From Bacteroidales bacterium (GTDB lineage Bacteria > Bacteroidota > Bacteroidia > Bacteroidales > Muribaculaceae): a stretch of DNA of 6,584 nucleotides. Position 1 is the first letter of the stretch. Every line of letters begins with the position of its first letter. A program made the translations under genes and the position numbers. The notes under the pieces were generated by a model. It was not told the DNA's origin and did not search any database. It worked only from the letters and a program-made list of their open reading frames with translations. The stretch spans positions 1-6,584 of the forward strand of contig CAAEIL010000117.1 in the NCBI GenBank assembly GCA_900755985.1. Direction: 5' to 3'. Positions 1 through 6,365 of this stretch are shown one piece after another.

Positions 1-786
1 GTCAAAAACCGCGTGGCAGGCGGGGCGCCTGCCACAGGCACAACGCTCGACGTCAAGACCGTAGGCAAACACACTGTCAAGGTTTGGGCCGAGAAAGACG
101 GCTACAACAATAGCGCCGAGGCTACTGTCAGCTTCACCATACTTCCCGAGACGGACCTGTTCCTGGTAATGGACAGCAACGACTGGGACGTGCGCGGCGA
201 GGGTGATAACGAATGGCACCCCGAGCTTGCCTACCCCTTCACCTACAAAGGCGACGGTGTGTATGAAATCAGCATCGCCTCGATAGAAGCCAAAGGCACG
301 CACTGGGGCACGACACCGGCCAACTGCGGCATCATGGGTGCCTTTGCAGTACGCGACGGCAAGGCCAACAACAAGGGTCTGTGCCTGCGTGCCGAAGGCG
401 CTGCCACAGCAGCCCGTACTCTGGCTTATGACGCCACTGACTATCCCAACACCAAGGCTCTGAAACCGGGCAACGACAACGCACAGACACTTGTCAGCGG
501 CGCCGCCGGCCGCATGTTCATGACGGCACACACCGACGGCACCCTGACAAGTTGGCAGAACGGCACGCTCGTCGTCGAATACAAGGTTCCGGGCACTACG
601 GCCAACAAGATTTATCTACGTGACGCCGAGACAACAGGCGTCGAGAGCATATCCGCCGAAGACGCCGCCGCCGGCGAGGCTGTATATTACAACCTTCAGG
701 GCGTACGCGTAAGCGCCGAGCGTCTGACGCCCGGTCTGTACATACGTCAGAGCGGACGCAGCGCCGAGAAGGTGCTTGTACGCTAA
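1..786 (+). CDS. Secreted multidomain protein with sorting-like C-terminus (5' partial)
   Basis: The frame is open from the first base of the window, so this is the last 261 residues of a longer protein whose start is not seen. The internal GTG at 13 is not a credible start. Visible residues 5-46 (motif TVKVWAEKDGYNNSAEATVSF) resemble the short Ig-like or chitobiase C-terminal-type repeats found in Bacteroidales surface proteins. Residues 51-205 form a beta-rich, aromatic segment (DLFLVMDSNDWDV, then GTHWGTTPANCG) that I cannot assign to a family; carbohydrate binding is possible but unproven. The last 40-50 residues contain YYNLQGVRV, then TPGLYIRQ, and end in KVLVR. This is the usual layout of Por/T9SS type A-like C-terminal sorting tails, so the protein is probably exported and anchored or secreted. 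An intrinsic terminator follows 40 bases after the stop, so it is probably not co-transcribed with the SusC-like gene. Its role is unknown. Confidence 0.8.
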   Translation, partial: VKNRVAGGAPATGTTLDVKTVGKHTVKVWAEKDGYNNSAEATVSFTILPETDLFLVMDSNDWDVRGEGDNEWHPELAYPFTYKGDGVYEISIASIEAKGTHWGTTPANCGIMGAFAVRDGKANNKGLCLRAEGAATAARTLAYDATDYPNTKALKPGNDNAQTLVSGAAGRMFMTAHTDGTLTSWQNGTLVVEYKVPGTTANKIYLRDAETTGVESISAEDAAAGEAVYYNLQGVRVSAERLTPGLYIRQSGRSAEKVLVR

Positions 787-817
787 GGCGCGCTTGGCGC
801 TAAGGCGCGTCAGCGCC
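781..817 (+). repeat. 12-bp direct repeat across a stop codon, with overlapping hairpin
   Basis: The 12-mer cgctaaggcgcg occurs at 781-792 and again at 798-809, a 17-base period. The first copy includes the last codon and TAA stop of the upstream gene. The second copy overlaps a 6-bp stem, ggcgct (796-801) with agcgcc (812-817). A small tandem duplication after the stop is the simplest explanation. The hairpin may add to the terminator that follows, but this is inference. Confidence 0.6.
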
Positions 818-826
818 GCCACTAAC

Positions 827-866
827 AGCCCGGCACGGAATTTCCCTCCGGCCGGGCTTTGTTTTG
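827..866 (+). terminator. Intrinsic terminator of the upstream gene
   Basis: A perfect 8-bp stem pairs agcccggc (827-834) with gccgggct (851-858). The stem may extend by three inner pairs, cgg (836-838) with ccg (848-850), past a bulged A. A T-rich tail, tttgtttt (858-865), follows directly. A GC-rich stem with a T tail 40 bases after a stop codon is a standard rho-independent terminator on the + strand. It separates the upstream gene from the SusC/SusD-type operon. Confidence 0.85.
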
Positions 867-867
867 T

Positions 868-980
868 GCGGTGGGCGGGGGAGGTGGAAGCCGGGCGGGA
901 GTGCGGCGGGACGGCGCGGAAGCCGAGGATGCGACTCCATAGTCGCATCATGCTGCAAGAGGGGTGGGTGACGGAGAGGT
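868..980. other. G-rich intergenic tract
   Basis: This stretch is strongly G/purine-biased on the + strand, with G runs at 873-875, 877-881, 893-895 and 897-899. It changes abruptly at about 981 into an AT-rich segment. No coding signal is convincing here: the short frames crossing it also run through the terminator and have unlike composition. The clustered G runs could in principle form a G-quadruplex with one long loop, but nothing in the sequence shows that they do. Confidence 0.4.
928..949. repeat. Perfect 9-bp inverted repeat with 4-base loop
   Basis: The arm gatgcgact (928-936) is exactly complementary to agtcgcatc (941-949), with the loop ccat between them. No T-run follows on either strand, so it does not look like an intrinsic terminator. 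It could be a dispersed REP-like palindrome, a protein-binding site or an RNA structure. It lies about 100 bases upstream of the proposed promoter, which leaves a regulator-binding role possible but unproven. Confidence 0.7.
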
Positions 981-1047
981 GTTAAAAAGTGTTTGTGAGG
1001 ATTAATAAATATTAAAAGTATTTAAAGTGTGTGGGGGCGTATTAAAA

Positions 1048-1062
1048 TTTGTGTTAAGTTTG
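1048..1062 (+). promoter_or_regulatory. Candidate Bacteroidota -7 promoter element for the SusC/SusD-type operon
   Basis: TAAGTTTG at 1055-1062 matches the TANNTTTG -7 consensus of the Bacteroides primary sigma factor exactly. It lies in the AT-rich segment that starts near 981. A near copy, TAAAATTTG with one extra spacer base, overlaps just upstream and ends at 1051. I find no TTTG at the expected -33 spacing upstream, so recognition may depend on an activator or the site may be spurious. If used, transcription would start near 1070 and leave a leader of about 210 nucleotides before the SusC-like gene. Confidence 0.35.
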
Positions 1063-1101
1063 TGTGATTTTACGCGCACTTTAATAGACTTGAAAGTCAA
1101 C

Positions 1102-1123
1102 GACGCCTCGATGGCGCCTTTTT
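1102..1123 (+). terminator. Weak hairpin plus T-run, possible attenuator
   Basis: A 4-bp stem, cgcc (1104-1107) with ggcg (1113-1116), has a 5-base loop, tcgat. One further g-c pair lies beyond an a/c mismatch, and five Ts follow (1119-1123). The arrangement is that of an intrinsic terminator inside the presumed SusC leader, but the stem is too short to be convincing alone. It might act as an attenuator or be chance. Confidence 0.25.
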
Positions 1124-1125
1124 AT

Positions 1126-1237
1126 AATACCAATCGCTATAGCGAACGCAATACCGGTCGCAATACCAATCGTAATACCAATCACAATATCAATCACTTG
1201 ATACCAATCACAATACCGAAGACTCAATACCATCAGT
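1126..1237 (+). repeat. Degenerate 12-bp tandem repeat array in the SusC leader
   Basis: The unit is close to AATACCAATCRC. Six units run in exact 12-base phase: 1126-1137, 1138-1149 (diverged, 8 of 12 matches), 1150-1161, 1162-1173, 1174-1185 and 1186-1197. After a 2-base insertion a unit occupies 1200-1211 and another follows at 1212-1223 (9 of 12 matches). After a second 2-base insertion, a final partial unit begins at 1226. The array ends about 40 bases before the SusC-like start codon. The diverged second unit helps create a perfect 12-bp palindrome, tcgctatagcga, at 1134-1145. The array could be iterated binding sites for a regulator, a repeated RNA element or the relic of slippage expansion. 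Its function is unknown. Confidence 0.75.
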
Positions 1238-1278
1238 TGACAAGTAATTAACCTTGAATATAAACAAAAAAAGTAATT

Positions 1279-4200
1279 ATGAAAAAACAGCTATTCTTAA
1301 TGTTGTTTTCCATCGTTGCCTTTGCTGTGCAGGCCCGTACCGTGACGGGTACCGTCACTGACCCTGACGGAGAACCCGCATTAGGTGCGTCAGTCACCAT
1401 CAAAGGCCACAAGACGGGCGTATCGACCGATCTGGATGGAAAATATTCGATTAATGTCCCTGACGACAACACCTCGCTGGTGTTCTCGCTTGTGGGCGCA
1501 AAGCCGCAAACTGTCAAAGTGGGCACACGCTCGGTAGTCGATGTCACCCTGTCGAGTGACGCCGAGATGCTGAAGGACGTCGTGGTGACGGCCATGGGAC
1601 AGTCGCAGGCCAAGTCCAAACTAAACTTCGGCGTACAAGAGCTGAAGTCGGACGAAGTCCTTGCGGGCCAGACGGCAAACATTGCCAACTCGCTGCAGGG
1701 CAAGGTTGCCGGACTTCAGGTGTCGAACTCGGGCGGCTCGCCCAACTCGGCATCGCAGATTATCATCCGCGCCGTGTCGTCGATTAACATCGCACAGTCC
1801 AACGAGCCGCTTATCGTGCTTGACGGCATGCCCATCCGCGGCGGTGCCTCGGCCATGGGCGACATCAACGCCTCGGACATCGAGTCCATGTCAGTGCTGA
1901 AAGGCGCTGCCGCATCGGCCCTGTACGGTCAGGAAGGCGCCAACGGTGTCATCCTCATCACCACCAAGTCGGGCAAAGACGGCAAAGTCAATGTCACGGT
2001 CAACGGCGGCTGGGAATTCTCGAACGTGCTGCACACGCCCAGGATTCAGGATATATATATAGGTGGTGCCAACGGCATCTACACACCCAACGCCACGGGC
2101 AGCTGGGGTCCGAAGATGGGCGAAGGCGACACCTATTATGACAACCTGGGCAAATTCCTGGGCACGGGCTTCATGCAGAAGTATGACATCTCGCTGTCGG
2201 GCGGTAACGAAAAATATTCGGCCTATGCCTCGGCCAACTATATGGACAACGAAGGCGTAGTGCCCAACGACTACAAGAAACGCATCGGCGTCTTTGTCAA
2301 AGGCGAGTTCAATCCGTCCAAGACGGTTAAAATCATGCTGTCGACCAACTTTATCGACAACAAGAGCCGCGGCTTCGGCAACTCGATGTCGACAGTCTAC
2401 GGCTGGGCCATCAACAAAGACATGAGCGACTACAAGCTGGAGAACGGCCTACCCAACTGGGCCAACCGCTATGACGACTGGGACCTGCTGACCAACGACC
2501 AGCGCGTCAACGCCACACTGTCGCCATACTACGGCCGCTATATGGACAAATCGGAGACCGAGAGCTCGCGTGTCATCGTCAACGGCTCGGTACAGTGGGA
2601 GCCTATCAAGAACCTGACCCTCACGGGCAAAGTCAACTACGACAAAGGCTGGAGCTCGTACGAATCGTCGACCGTACCCCGCTATCAGGGCAACGACAAA
2701 GAATTCATCTTCGACCCGGTATATGACGCCAACGGCGTGCAGACGGGCACCGAATTCCCCAAGGACATCCAGGAAGCCTTTGACCAGCGCATGGGCTCGT
2801 ACTGCTTCCAGCCCTCGCGCTCGGAGCGCTTCACGGCACAGGCTCTTGCCAACTACTACTGGAAAATCAACGACAACTTCAACCTCAACTTCTTTGCCGG
2901 CGCCGAATATTCGCAGTCCAAGAGCTACTCGGCCGGCTTAGGCGGTTATCACTTCATGCTCAACGGCGACTTCATTTCGATGAACAACCTTGACAACAAA
3001 TATCTGAAATACGGCAAGGGCGACTACAATGTCTTCCTCAACCACGCCCAACGCAACAAGTACGGCTACTTCGGCGAAATCCGCTTTGACTACAAGAATG
3101 TCATCCAGGCATCTGTAACAGGACGTCTTGACGGCTCGTCGACGCTGCGACAGGCCAAGACCACGTCGTACTTCTATCCCTCGTTTACGGGCGGTATCAT
3201 CTTCACCGAGCTGTTCAAGATACAGAGTCCGGTATTCAACTACGGTAAGATCCGCGGCAACTGGGCCAAGGTAGGTAAGGATGCCCCGGCCAACCAATTC
3301 TCGTCCAACTACAAGCAGTGGTCGACCTTCCCCGACGGCGGCTACGGCGTAGACCCGACACTTTCGCGCGCCATCACCCTCGAACCCGAGATGACCAAAT
3401 CGTGGGAAGTAGGTCTTGACCTGCGCTTCTTCAACAACCGCACACGCCTGGACGTAGCGTACTACAGCACGACAGTCGACAACCAGATTGTCACCGTGCG
3501 CGTATCGCCCTCGTCAGGTACCATCCTCCAGACCCGCAACGAAGGATCGATCGAGAATCACGGCCTGGAGCTGACCGCCAACCAGACCATCATGCAGACC
3601 AAAGACATCAACTGGACTGCGGTGCTCAACTTCTCGTTCAACCGAGGCAAAGTAAAGACCCTTCCCGAAGACGTAGCCCACATCCAGGGCGGCCAGTACG
3701 GCGACATCTACACCGTTGCACGCCTCAACGAGTCGACCACCGGTCTTGCCGGCAACGTCTACGAGAAATCGCCCGCCGGCGACATTCTCATCGACGAGCA
3801 GGGCTATCCGCGCATCTCGTCGCTGAAAGAGCAGTACATCGGCAACCGCGAGCCCGACTGTCTGATAGGCTTAGGATCGACCTTCTCGTGGAAAGACGCC
3901 TCGATATCGTTCCTGCTTGACGGACGTGTCGGCGGCGACGTCGCCAACGTCACCGGCCGCGGCCTGATGTCCAACGGCATGAGCGCCGGCCTCAACAACT
4001 ACCGCAACCACAAAGTAGTGTTCCGCGGCATGGTCGAGCAGGCCGACGGCACCTACGTACCCAACACCAAGGCCGTCATCCTGGACCAGACCACCTATAA
4101 CAACTATGTAAGCAACGTCTCGGAAAACTTTATCGAAGACGGCTCGTACCTGCGTCTGTCGTACGTCACCCTGGCCTATGACTTCGCCAACCTGATGAAA

Positions 4201-4398
4201 CGTCTGGGCTCGCGCAACCCCGTCAAGGGCCTCAACGTGTCGGTAACCGGCCGCAACCTCTTCCTGCTGACCAAGTACACCGGAGCCGACCCGCAGGTAA
4301 TGCCCTCGGCCTCGAACGGTACCGGCGCCATGGGTATCGACAACTACTCGGTACCGTCGCTGCGCAGCTTCAACTTCAACGTGAAAGTCACCTTCTGA
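1279..4398 (+). CDS. SusC/RagA family TonB-linked outer membrane transporter
   Basis: This 1039-residue protein has the full SusC-family architecture and a normal length. Residues 1-19 are a signal peptide ending near AVQA. Residues 21-95 form the CarboxypepD_reg-like Ig domain (VTGTVTDPDGEPALGASVTIKG). Residues 99-107 (KDVVVTAMG) are the TonB-box-like family motif. The plug domain spans about 112-231 and contains IIIRAVSSINIAQSNEPLIV, LDGMPIRGG and the segment SVLKGAAASALYGQEGANGV. The remainder is the beta-barrel, with late family motifs LRLSYVTLAYDF (958-969) and GRNLFLLTKYTGADPQV (991-1007), and a terminal Phe as expected for BAM-inserted barrels. The start at 1279 is followed by a proper signal peptide and preceded by an A-rich stretch (1259-1275) instead of a Shine-Dalgarno site, as is normal in Bacteroidota. 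No N-terminal STN signalling domain is present, so FecI/FecR-type trans-envelope signalling through this protein is unlikely. It should import a ligand with the SusD-like partner encoded 63 bases downstream; the substrate cannot be inferred. Confidence 0.96.
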   Translation: MKKQLFLMLFSIVAFAVQARTVTGTVTDPDGEPALGASVTIKGHKTGVSTDLDGKYSINVPDDNTSLVFSLVGAKPQTVKVGTRSVVDVTLSSDAEMLKDVVVTAMGQSQAKSKLNFGVQELKSDEVLAGQTANIANSLQGKVAGLQVSNSGGSPNSASQIIIRAVSSINIAQSNEPLIVLDGMPIRGGASAMGDINASDIESMSVLKGAAASALYGQEGANGVILITTKSGKDGKVNVTVNGGWEFSNVLHTPRIQDIYIGGANGIYTPNATGSWGPKMGEGDTYYDNLGKFLGTGFMQKYDISLSGGNEKYSAYASANYMDNEGVVPNDYKKRIGVFVKGEFNPSKTVKIMLSTNFIDNKSRGFGNSMSTVYGWAINKDMSDYKLENGLPNWANRYDDWDLLTNDQRVNATLSPYYGRYMDKSETESSRVIVNGSVQWEPIKNLTLTGKVNYDKGWSSYESSTVPRYQGNDKEFIFDPVYDANGVQTGTEFPKDIQEAFDQRMGSYCFQPSRSERFTAQALANYYWKINDNFNLNFFAGAEYSQSKSYSAGLGGYHFMLNGDFISMNNLDNKYLKYGKGDYNVFLNHAQRNKYGYFGEIRFDYKNVIQASVTGRLDGSSTLRQAKTTSYFYPSFTGGIIFTELFKIQSPVFNYGKIRGNWAKVGKDAPANQFSSNYKQWSTFPDGGYGVDPTLSRAITLEPEMTKSWEVGLDLRFFNNRTRLDVAYYSTTVDNQIVTVRVSPSSGTILQTRNEGSIENHGLELTANQTIMQTKDINWTAVLNFSFNRGKVKTLPEDVAHIQGGQYGDIYTVARLNESTTGLAGNVYEKSPAGDILIDEQGYPRISSLKEQYIGNREPDCLIGLGSTFSWKDASISFLLDGRVGGDVANVTGRGLMSNGMSAGLNNYRNHKVVFRGMVEQADGTYVPNTKAVILDQTTYNNYVSNVSENFIEDGSYLRLSYVTLAYDFANLMKRLGSRNPVKGLNVSVTGRNLFLLTKYTGADPQVMPSASNGTGAMGIDNYSVPSLRSFNFNVKVTF

Positions 4399-4461
4399 TC
4401 GCCACGCAAGCAAAAACCAACCAACAGTTGAAAACCACTCTTTAAAAAAAGAAATTTCGCA

Positions 4462-6309
4462 ATGAAAAAACTAAAATATCTCGCGCTGGCGACCATACTG
4501 GGAATATCGATGTCCTCATGCGAAGACAAGCTGTACGAGAACATCAACCCCGACGTCGCACACAGCAATACGGCCGAGCTGGGACTTCCCGTAATGGTGT
4601 TCTACGCCTCGCAGACCGTATATGACCACTCGGAATACGGCATCTATCTGTCGCAGTGCCTCACCACCATGGGCAAGAGTCAGACGACACCCTACGCCTA
4701 CAAAGGCGGCTGGCAGTTCATGACCATGAACCGTCACCCGCAGTGGCGCCGCCACTTCTATGACATCGGCGTCAACGGCAACGAACTCATAGCCAACGCC
4801 GAAAAGATAGGGTCGCCCAACTACGCCCTGATAGCACGCACCATCATGCTCATGTCCACGCAGCTGACCACCGACATGTTCGGCGACATGCCGCGCACCG
4901 AGGCCTATCTGTCCAACTCGCCCAAATATGACACCCAGGCATCGATATACCAGTGGATGTTTGACGAGTGCGAGCAGCTGCTCAAAGACTATGACGACCC
5001 CGCCATAGGCAAGAACCCCAACAACCACAAAATCACCGCCGAGCAGGACCGCGTCTACGGCGGCGACCTCGAGAAGTGGAAAGGCCTGGTATACGCCGTC
5101 AAAGCCCGTCTGCTACTGCGCAACCTTCCCAACATAGACCGTTCGGCCGCCATGTGCAACCAGATAATAGCCACCGCACAGAAAGCCATCGACACCTGGC
5201 GCTCGGGCAGCCTGCTGTACGGCGCATGGTTCGGCAACGAGCCCCGCTACAACTACAACGCCAACGGCGTAGGCGAGCAGAACGCCCCCTGGTCGTCGGC
5301 CCAGCCCAAAATCAACTCGTGGGAGTCGCGTGACAACCAGCTGACCGATGCCGTACCCTCGAAATTCTTCATGGAGAACTGCCTGGGCGTCATCGCACCT
5401 GACAACGAACGCAACAACGGCGCCTTCGACCGCTCGAACGGCTACGGCTCCGACCCGCGCCTGGCGCTGCTGTTCGTCCCCCGCGAAGGACCTGAAACCG
5501 CAGCCAAACCCGACACCAAAGCCACCAAGCTGCGCTATCTCGAAAACAACATCGGCGCCGGCGCGTCGTTCAAGGCCGCCAACTATCCCGACCTGTACTG
5601 CGGCGCGTATGCCGGAGGCACCGACGCCTACAACTGCATCTTCACCATGGAAGAGCTGTACTTCATCCAGGCAGAAGCCTACTACTGGCTGGGCGACAAA
5701 AACCGCGCCTGCGACCTTGCCCGCGAAGCCACCGAGTACAACATCCAGCGCCACCTCGACCGCTTCCTTGCCGACAACCAGGGCAAATATCCCGCAGTCG
5801 GCGGCATACCCGGCGACGACACCGACAAGACCCGCTTCGACAACCAGCTCATAGCCTTCTTTGACAACGTCAAGGCCGGCCGTGTCAAACCCTGCTCGGC
5901 AATCGGCAACAAACACTGGTTCTTTGACAAATCCAACTACACCCTTTCGGACCTCATGATGCAGAAATACATAGCCATGTACATGCAACCCGAACAGTGG
6001 ACCGACATGCGCCGCTACCACTACTCGAACAACCGCAACGGCTACGGCATCGGCGACGCCCAGGAGATAATCTATCCGGGTCTGCGCCGTCCTTACAACC
6101 TGTATCAGGCCTACTGGGTAGACGGACTCAGCCTCGAAGAGCGCGAAAACGCCTGGGTACAACGCATCAACTACGACCCCGAGACCGAGACCAAGTACAA
6201 CATCAAGGAACTGCAGCGCCTGGGCGCCTACAATGACCACAAATGGCTGCGCAAGCCCATGAACTGGTCGCTGAACTACGGCGAACGCACATCGCTGACC
6301 GCCGAATGA
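4462..6309 (+). CDS. SusD/RagB family outer membrane lipoprotein
   Basis: This 615-residue protein is the surface ligand-binding partner of the SusC-like transporter. The signal peptide ends in a lipobox, SMSSC, with the lipidated Cys at residue 20. The acidic residues just after it (EDKLYE) suit surface export of Bacteroidota lipoproteins. Family landmarks are LTTDMFGDMPRTEAY (135-149), the helical segment WKGLVYAVKARLLLRN (206-221), FTMEELYFIQAEAYYWLGD (394-412) and MQKYIAMYMQPEQWTDMRRY (500-519). C-terminal landmarks are YPGLRRPYNLYQ (538-549) and DHKWLRKPMNW (592-602). It looks closer to the SusD-like_2 type than to classical starch SusD, but that subfamily call is tentative. At 615 residues it is longer than most SusD proteins; the extra length seems to lie in aromatic-rich loops near 250-300 and 335-390. 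The 63-base gap after the SusC-like gene has no terminator and is A-rich just before the ATG, which supports one operon. Confidence 0.94.
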   Translation: MKKLKYLALATILGISMSSCEDKLYENINPDVAHSNTAELGLPVMVFYASQTVYDHSEYGIYLSQCLTTMGKSQTTPYAYKGGWQFMTMNRHPQWRRHFYDIGVNGNELIANAEKIGSPNYALIARTIMLMSTQLTTDMFGDMPRTEAYLSNSPKYDTQASIYQWMFDECEQLLKDYDDPAIGKNPNNHKITAEQDRVYGGDLEKWKGLVYAVKARLLLRNLPNIDRSAAMCNQIIATAQKAIDTWRSGSLLYGAWFGNEPRYNYNANGVGEQNAPWSSAQPKINSWESRDNQLTDAVPSKFFMENCLGVIAPDNERNNGAFDRSNGYGSDPRLALLFVPREGPETAAKPDTKATKLRYLENNIGAGASFKAANYPDLYCGAYAGGTDAYNCIFTMEELYFIQAEAYYWLGDKNRACDLAREATEYNIQRHLDRFLADNQGKYPAVGGIPGDDTDKTRFDNQLIAFFDNVKAGRVKPCSAIGNKHWFFDKSNYTLSDLMMQKYIAMYMQPEQWTDMRRYHYSNNRNGYGIGDAQEIIYPGLRRPYNLYQAYWVDGLSLEERENAWVQRINYDPETETKYNIKELQRLGAYNDHKWLRKPMNWSLNYGERTSLTAE

Positions 6310-6365
6310 AACCCGACAGGCGAAAACAACCGCAAAAACCTTCACAAAAATTTCAGAAACGAAAA

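Noticed and set aside
616..951. A 111-codon - strand frame spanning the terminator and hairpin
   Set aside because: It runs through the terminator stem and the end of the upstream gene, with no recognisable domain. Its amino-terminal part is simply the palindrome read as codons.
776..985. A 69-codon + strand frame starting within the upstream gene
   Set aside because: It starts at a GTG overlapping the upstream stop region, crosses the terminator and the G-rich tract, and shows no protein-like pattern.
1126..1237. CRISPR array
   Set aside because: The repeat unit is only 12 bases, the copies abut with no spacers, and they are degenerate. No cas gene is present.
1248..1703. A 151-codon - strand frame across the SusC-like start
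   Set aside because: It is antisense to the signal peptide, Ig-like and plug domains of a clear gene, and it ends within the SusC leader with no support for expression.
3871..4413. A 180-codon open frame on the - strand opposite the end of the SusC-like gene
   Set aside because: It has the same V/G/A-rich composition as other antisense shadows and lies wholly over conserved SusC barrel sequence.
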